From assembly GCF_034140825.1 (NCBI RefSeq), contig NC_089039.1:4920001-4984000 (forward strand): 64,000 nucleotides of DNA, read 5' to 3'. This document shows positions 57,171 to 64,000 of this stretch, piece after piece (position 1 is the stretch's first letter; every line of letters begins with the position of its first letter). The DNA is from Oryza sativa Japonica Group. Lineage: Eukaryota > Streptophyta > Magnoliopsida > Poales > Poaceae. The notes under the pieces are model-generated. The model did no database searches. It had not been told where the DNA came from and saw only the letters and a program-made list of their open reading frames with translations. Made by a program: the position numbers and the translations under genes.

Positions 57171-57299
57171 TTATTGTCGGTGAAGTGCAACACCCGAAAA
57201 CCGGACCGGCTATGCACGGTACTGCGGTTTTCATTTCTCTTAAAGAATTTTCTGGTTGTTCAAAAAAAACCAGGAGAATAAACCAGGAAAACCGAGGAG

Positions 57300-58414
57300 C
57301 CCACCCGGCCCCCTCTTGCGAGTCGCGTAAAATCATCCTCCCTCCCTTTCTCGCGTGTCGCGTCGTCCCCAAATCCGCTACTCGCTATCCTCCTTCCTCC
57401 ATGATTCCCTTCTCGAATCTTCTCACTTTCTTCTGAAGTGCTCCGCTCCGCTCCGCTCCGATCCAATCCACTCCGCCCGAGTCCCCCACCCATCGGCACC
57501 CACCAGCGCGAGGGTGGGTGGCCATCGATCGATCGGCCCATCGCCGATTCCCGCGGGATCTGCGGCGGCGCGGGGGGATTTGATCGGAGGTGAGAACCAT
57601 TCGCCGTCCTGGTTGTGTATGGTTCCTCGCGATTGTTCCCTCGCAGACCGTGAAATTGGTCGTCGTCCGTGGAGGATCTGTGCGCATATGACCGTTTGTG
57701 TCTAGTTGAATTCACAGTTTGTGGTGATTTGTTTCGGTGATGAGGATTTGGGGGTGGTGGTAGGCTTTATTTCATGTTTGTTGGGGGTGATTGGTTGGGG
57801 GGAGGATGAGGGTTGCGGAGGGTATGGGCGATTGATTGGTGGAGTTGTTGCGCTTGTCTTCGTTGGGGGAAATTTATGGGTCCAGATTTGCAGTAGTATA
57901 ATGGCCTTGTTGGGTTCATCGGATGACCTCGGTCTGTTAATCTAAGCATGGGAAATAGGGATGGAATGGTGTGCTTGTCATGTTTATGTTTCGCCTTTTC
58001 GTTTCATGGAGATTTTTTCTCGTGATCACAGGATGTATGGGTTGTTTGGAAGGGAATTCCTGTACCTATTTGTGCTCAGAGCCTCAGATGCAACTCTTGT
58101 GCATGTGGGATTCTCCAAGACTCCAGTTACTGGCTGTCCAAACTTAGTCGAGAACAGGACAAACGGAAAATATGAAAATTCTCATATGTTACTTTTGCAA
58201 CATCCATAAAAAAATTGTATACCCAAAGCAATTTTTTCTTCTGAAATTACAGGCTACTTCAACACTATTACTAGCATAGTGATGAACTGCCTTGATTGTT
58301 AGTATGGATTGGTCTGGCTAGTAGGTGTCATGGGTAAACTAAAGAATCTCAGTGTAGGTTTCCCATTCCTTCTATTTAGCTTATTTGGTGACTTGGTATC
58401 TACACAGGGTGAAT
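57300..58414 (+). promoter_or_regulatory. Leader exon and leader intron of the UBC2-type gene
   Basis: A GC-rich leader with a CTCCGCTCCGCTCCG microrepeat (about 57440) probably ends at the donor GGAG|GTGAGA (57589/57590). The acceptor TACACAG|GGTGAAT (58407/58408) lies 7 bp before the ATG, so an 818-bp leader intron is likely. Leader introns are common in plant ubiquitin-pathway genes. The transcription start is not determined. Confidence 0.6.
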
Positions 58415-61400
58415 ATGTCGACGCCAGCAAGGAAGAGGTTGATGAGGGATTTCAAACGACTGATGCAGGATCCTCCAGCTGGCATAAGTGGGGCCCCACA
58501 GGACAACAATATAATGCTTTGGAATGCTGTAATTTTTGGGTAAGGTGTTAGACTTAAGAGATATGTTTTATTCCTTTCGGTTTTATTTTGATCCATTATA
58601 CTTAGTTGTCAATTATGTCTTGTTTTGCAGCCCTGATGATACTCCTTGGGATGGAGGTAAGGAATTTAAAGTCTTTCCTTTTATTTGGGGTTTGCATTTG
58701 GGACTTGGGAGAGTAATCACAGGCATGATATGGGGAAATTTAACTATTTTCCACTTTTAGTTTTGGCAATTAACCAAATACCCTTCTTAGATTTGCACTT
58801 AAGAATTTGCCACTGGAGAGAGAAGCTTTTGTAATTTTTTGCCACTTTCTGCACTGTTCAGTGCCACATATACATGCCAGCATGGACCAGGCACACGAAA
58901 TGACTAATCTACCCTTGTTAGTAATGTCTGTAATATAAGCTGAGTCAGGAATAATATTTGGACAAATTGCTTTCGCGAATCAGTTGCATCGGTATGGATG
59001 CTGTTCACTTTTATGAGGTACTATATTAAAGACCGAGTACCTCCACATCAGTTAACAAATCAATATTTGAAGGAATAGATCCACTGAGATGGTTATAACA
59101 AACTTTCAAAACGATACTTAGATTGAGTTCTTTTGTTCACTTTCACAACTTATCTCTCTCGTTTTTCATGTGTACGTTTTTCAAGCTGCTAAACGGTATT
59201 CCAATTTGGCTGGTATTGTTGGGATGGTGCCACCTGGAGTGAGCTCGATTAAGGTGTACGATAGCATGGTTTGGAAATATTTCTCTCTTCACGTAAAACT
59301 GAGCAAAGAATTAGCGCATGACTAATTTAGTTTGAGTTTTAAGAAATAAAGAATAGATTAATATATATTTTTAAAGTAACTTAATTTTATTTAAAAAGTT
59401 ATTAAAGAAACGTGCGAAAAAAAATGAGGGAGTAGAACTCAGACTGGCGGAGGCCCTGGTTCCGGTTTTTTTCAGTCCAACCGCCGGTCCGGTCGGTCCT
59501 AATAACTGTGAGTAGAAGTTAGAAAAAAGACATCCGAATGCAGCCTCAGAAAGTTAATGAACTGACTGTAACATGAATGGTGCCATTGATGTTGTTGCCT
59601 TATAAATTTAAAAGGGTAAAATGGGAAGATTGGGCAGGTTGCTGGTTTCTCTTGGTATCTTTCCAGTGAATGAATTATGACTAAGATTCAATGCGGACAG
59701 GCTTAGCAACTGAGAAACTTACCACTAGCTAGAAGGGGTAGGTTGGTCATTTTTCACGTTGGTCCATGTTGGCATGCACATGTGGCACTCCACAGGGCAA
59801 AAAGTGGCAAAAAGTTACAAAAGCTTCTCTCTCTAATGGCAAATTCTTAAGTACAATCTTAAGAAGGGTATTTGGTTAATTGTCAAATGTAAAAGTGGCA
59901 AATAGTTAAATTCCCCCATGATATGACGCATATCTTGTACTTCATTTTACTTCTGTTTTCATATTCAGAGATAGTTTTGCTTGCATAATTCCATTTTTGT
60001 TGTTGATATAACAATTGGTTCATTTAATTAATAGGCACTTAACTTTCTGGACAAATGATACAATTTATAATTATCAAACAAATAGAATGTATGAACCTCA
60101 TTTTTTCTGTCAGTTCAACCCACATTTCTACTGTCTTTGGGATTTTATGTCTCGGAATGTATATTCTACACTTTAGACACTTTTCTTTTTGTCTACAATG
60201 GTCCAGCCTTGGAGCATGTAGTTCAAACATTTTAGGTTAATTTTAATTAAAACTTGTAATTTTCTTGTCTAATCGAGTGAAGCATGTGTTTTTTTTGGGG
60301 TGACATGGTTTGGAGATCTTATTTTGATTAATGTTTTGAATTCAAATATATGATAGTCTAAATCGTCAATAAACATTTGTTAAAACCTTTTCATCATTAG
60401 CTGATCATGTTTTATTGGTTCTATGACTGAGAAAGTGCTTGTTTTTTTTAAAGAGCCTCTGTACAACATAAATAAGGTGATTAACCCGTTTTAAACAGTC
60501 TGTTGGGGAAGTCCTCTTTGCCAAACGTCCATTTGATATTTTTCCTTTTTGTATTTATTGGCATTTTGTTCTTGTACGTGTCACCAATTGTACTCTTTTA
60601 CATGTTAACACTGTCAAATTATGTTTACTTCGCCATCGCCAGGTACGTTCAAGCTGACACTTCAGTTTACTGAAGATTATCCTAACAAGCCACCTACAGT
60701 GCGATTTGTTTCTCGGATGTTTCATCCTAACAGTAAGCCTCTCTCCCTGCTGTTTAATACTTGCCTGTGGCATGGTTCCTGTTTCTTACAAGTTATAAGT
60801 ATTTATGTGGCATTTCGGAACAATAGTCTAACATCCCGAGAGACGTACAATTAAGAACCAGGCTAAAATAAGATATGAGAACTAGTGAGACAATTGAGCT
60901 GAATCTGGATGGCTCATGTCAAGGCCAAATGCTACAGGAAACCTATGACAGTTCCACCTCCACCTTCTAGTGACGTTGGCAGTCCTTTATTCTACATCGT
61001 TGAAAAGCTGACCTAGGTAATTTCTAAATGTATCAAACAAGAATCAGCCAAAAAATAGGATCCAGAACTAGCGATCTTATTCATGGATTGGATCTAGATG
61101 CAGCATAGAAGGCCACCCTGATTCTCCTTGCTTCCATGCCATCCAAAATTATTTTGGTCACTGAGATCAATGTTCTAGTTATCCCATTTTAGTTTCTTTT
61201 TCTATCTAATGCAGAAGTTGGTTGTTAAGGCGGTAAGGCATCCTAAGGCGACCCCGGACTGCCTTATCGCCATAGCGGTAAGGCGTAAGGCGAGGCGACG
61301 CCTTAGGCACTCCATACCAATTAGATGACAAACAAAATAATCTAATATGATAGCAAATCAAAGCTTGGCAACTCTTGAGCCCACTAGATGGTTGTAATAA

Positions 61401-63713
61401 TTACTTAACCAGATATCAATTTATTAACTAAAAGAACACCATCCTATAAATACAGAGTGAGGGTGCATGGGGGAAGAGCAAACGGGGTAAATATGTGCTA
61501 AGTACTAACTACTAACAGGGAGTCAGGGATGTAAGCGAGGGGCAGGGAGTAAAACAGAGCAGTAGAGGGAGGATTATAGTAGATGAGATGTAGAGGAGAG
61601 GGAGGAAAACCACAACATAGCAGCAAATGAGGGAGCAGAGTAGAGGATGTAGAAGAGGGGGGAGGAAACACCAAAACAAGCAGCAGAGGAAGGATAAGAA
61701 CAGGGTAGAGGAAGGAGCAAAGCAGGATCATGTAGAGCAGAGAAAGAAACAGAGGAAAGAAGAGGGTGGAGGAAAGAGGAGAAAGAAGAGCGTGCCTGCT
61801 TAGTTTTTGTGTCAATGGTGAGGACCAGGATGATGGCGCAGGTGCAGAGGACCAGGACGATGGCGCAGGTGCAGAGGACCAGGACAATGGTGCAGGCACA
61901 GGATAGCCGCAGGCAACAACTTGGATCGCCGCCAGGGATGGAGATGTCGCGAGGGATGGATCGCCACAGCCTCAGACTCCAGCGACCCTCTTTCTGTTGT
62001 TTTCTCCTTGATTTGGTGGGATATGGTGCGTGGGGACCTTTTCACCCCAAAAATTGGCGCTTCTGTTAGTTCTGTTTCACGCCCAGGGCCCATGGCGCCA
62101 ATTTTTTCGGGCTCTTCAACCAATCGCGGCAAAAACCACGCCCTCGACTTCCTGTGGCGTTGCCTTTAGCCATTGTAGCGCCTAAGGACGCAATATCGAC
62201 GCCGTAGCGGCGCCTTGGGCATAAGGCGGACGCCATAAGCAATATGGTAAGGCGGGCCAGACGCCCTGACTCCTGGCAGCGCCTTACCGCTATAGCGACG
62301 CTATGGCGATGCCTTGACAACCAGCAGAACATTGAATAAGGTATCAAATATCCAATTGTTGCAATTATGCTGTTATGGGCCTCATCGCAGGCAGTTAAGA
62401 GTATACTAGCAAATACGCAGATCCAATTAGTACTTGTTTGATTTGATGACTAGCTTTGCTCTCGAATGTCATAATTGATGACTAGTATAAGTTTACTTGC
62501 ATCAAGATATAAAGGACTTTACAGATATGCAGTATATCTGAAGCTTATTTAATGCTTCATACAATTTATGTAAATACTTAAAAAGATCGACTTCTTTTGC
62601 TACTTGTGTGGAAGCACTTATGTACCTTAGAATAGCATGATATTGTTGTATCTCCATTTGTTTTACTTTCCTAACATTTTCCTTTTATCATGTACAGTTT
62701 ATGCTGATGGGAGCATATGCTTAGATATACTACAAAACCAGTGGAGCCCCATATATGATGTAGCTGCTATACTCACATCCATCCAGGTAGATGATGCCTT
62801 TTTTGGGGGTATTAGCATGTCATGATGTCCTGTCATGTTTGTTGCAATATTTTGTATCATGTTTATAATTCGTGCTTCTGATTTTGGTCCTGTCTTTAAA
62901 AATATTGAGCAAACTCACCAATCTAGTATAAGTGAATTGTCACTAACTTAATTGTTGTCGCCTTAAAATACACATGGTGTTTCCTTATAGATAGTCTGCT
63001 TTTCCTCCCCACATGCTCCATTGTTAAGTAGTAAGCTATATTCACTTGAATAATTATTTTTCTTTGTTAGAGGCACTATCACGCGATATACCTGTGGAAG
63101 GGTTTCATCTTGAGAGTAGAGATATTAGGCCTCTGTGACTGATTATCACTATTCAGTATTAAGTGACATTGGCACGTGGGGTATATATACATAAAAAAGA
63201 ATAATATTTCCAGCCTCTGCTTAGTTTTTGATTCTGGTGACAACTATATATAGGCCACGAAGAGTAGACGGCTAACTTCTATATGTAGGCAAACTTCTAT
63301 AACAGTAACTTTAGTGTGGTGAGGCCGCCTGTCAATAACAACATATTATCTTTATATGTTTTTCATATACATGGTGATATTTATTAATCTATGCTCTATG
63401 GAAAATAGTATAGAACACAATAATTTTTATATCAGTTGGGATACTTGCATATCTTGCTTCTGTGAATAACAAATGCATATCACAACAATGCATATTTCAT
63501 GGACTCAAGACATTGACATATTACAGGCAATTTCATTGATTTAACTGTTCAGTACTTCTATTTCCTGCTTTGTATTATTTCCAGTCGCTGCTTTGCGATC
63601 CAAACCCAAATTCACCTGCCAACTCTGAAGCTGCCCGCCTATTCAGTGAGAACAAGCGGGAATACAACCGAAAAGTTCGTGAGATAGTGGAGCAGAGCTG
63701 GACCGCGGACTGA
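58415..63713 (+). CDS. RAD6/UBC2-type ubiquitin-conjugating enzyme E2, five coding exons
   Basis: Exons 58415-58539, 58631-58656, 60643-60732, 62698-62786 and 63585-63713, all GT-AG with matching phase, give exactly 152 aa, the standard plant UBC2 length. The protein accepts ubiquitin from E1 as a thioester and passes it to targets, with roles known for the family in histone H2B and PCNA ubiquitination. The start [20 protein letters not shown] is diagnostic of RAD6. The active-site Cys88 lies in [15 protein letters not shown], and the HPN motif (78-80) supplies the Asn oxyanion residue. The C-terminus [12 protein letters not shown] lacks the acidic tail of yeast RAD6, as in plants. Introns 2 and 3 contain a MULE and a hAT-like element. 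No breaks, so it is presumed functional. Confidence 0.95.
58733..59916. mobile_element. MULE-type element in UBC2 intron 2 (1184 bp)
   Basis: The 9-bp direct repeat CATGATATG is at 58724-58732 and 59917-59925. Long inverted ends (about 170 bp) start GGGAAATTTAACTATTTTCC and, inverted, GGGGAATTTAACTATTTGCC, and both contain GAGAGAGAAGCTTTTGTAA. The interior carries other repeats, including the AT-rich family at 59305-59430 and a CCGGTCCGG-rich piece (59455-59505). No transposase. Confidence 0.88.
59305..59430. repeat. High-copy AT-rich repeat, fragment 4
   Basis: AGAATTAGCGCATGACTAATT through AAAGAAACGTGCGAAAAAAA matches fragments at 11370-11512 and 32210-32405. It is nested within the intron 2 MULE. 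Confidence 0.45.
61219..62323. mobile_element. hAT-like element in UBC2 intron 3 (1105 bp)
   Basis: The ends TGGTTGTTAAGGCGGTAAGG and, inverted, TGGTTGTCAAGGCATCGCCA are followed by many TAAGGCG/CGCCTTA motifs at both ends. The flanks GCAGAAGT (61211-61218) and GCAGAACA (62324-62331) agree at 6 of 8 bases, consistent with an aged 8-bp hAT duplication. The interior is GA-rich (61500-61790), with a tandem GGACCAGGA.GATGGCGCAGG repeat near 61820. No transposase. Confidence 0.7.
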
Positions 63714-64000
63714 TCCACTCCATCTAACCATATGATGCCTGATACTTAAAACGCTCATCTTTTCAGTGTGTCGTGTACCAAACTGCTTGTAATTAAAATG
63801 CTAAAACAGTAAAACGTGCTTACTGTTATGTATGCCCTTCCCGAATACGAGGAAGGCTTTGGACCATGTTGAGGACCATATGGACTTCTTATATAACATC
63901 TATTGTTGCCAGCTACTAAGTGTTAAATGCTATATTGAGTACGAAGCCGTGCCTAAAATTCAATGAGTAATTCTTTTCGCCATTCAAGGAATTACCTCGT
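63714..64000 (+). other. 3' UTR of the UBC2-type gene
   Basis: Sequence after the stop at 63711-63713, AT-rich and without another open frame. A plausible polyadenylation region lies at the window edge (GTTAAATGCTATATTG, about 63920). The exact end is not visible. Confidence 0.5.

Overview
The window is nuclear DNA of a grass, almost certainly rice (Oryza) or a very close relative. The sequence has GC-rich gene 5' ends and AT-rich spacers. It is dense in elements typical of rice: Stowaway and other MITEs, an Osmar-type mariner, a Cassandra-like LTR carrying 5S rRNA sequence, MULEs, a CACTA element and large LTR elements. The species call rests on family recognition by eye, not on a search.

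Left third (1-15.1 kb): the 5' half of a minus-strand Ty1-copia element (1-3191), then a stack of nested insertions. These are a low-copy segment (copy A, 3234-4878) carrying two TIR elements, a scrambled Cassandra LTR array (5274-6091), and a gag-bearing SIRE-like LTR unit with a 5-bp target duplication (6137-8990). MITEs and a 601-bp nDart-like hAT element lie upstream of small membrane-protein gene A (12884-13369). A LINE fragment split by a MITE follows the gene.

Middle (15.1-34.2 kb): a deletion-derivative MULE that keeps its DNA-binding domain but not its catalytic domain, and two more paralogues of gene A (gene C at 25836-26360, gene B at 33605-34138). Copy B of the low-copy segment (26781-32030) is split by a 4.48-kb LTR-like unit. 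Genes A, C and B form a dispersed tandem family of about 160-180 aa proteins with four predicted membrane segments and a shared PWDLAFV core. A and B share promoter sequence and lie in what looks like a duplicated block. Comparing them dates several insertions relative to the duplication.

Right half (35.9-64 kb): ordinary conserved genes. They are a small mitochondrial-type protein (minus), a four-exon chloroplast TPR protein resembling SLOW GREEN 1 (minus), a three-exon hypoxanthine-guanine phosphoribosyltransferase (minus), and a complete five-coding-exon RAD6/UBC2-type ubiquitin-conjugating enzyme (plus). Between the TPR and HGPRT genes sits a 5261-bp Osmar mariner with TA target duplications, matching ends and a transposase with an exact DD39D triad. 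A non-autonomous CACTA element (53042-54841) lies between HGPRT and UBC2. A MULE and a hAT-like element, both with recognisable target duplications, sit in UBC2 introns.

I found no wholly new system. The points most worth checking are the possibly active Osmar beside many Stowaway MITEs, the three-gene membrane-protein array with TE-remodelled promoters, the SIRE-like unit carrying gag inside an LTR, and the rearranged 5S-bearing Cassandra array.
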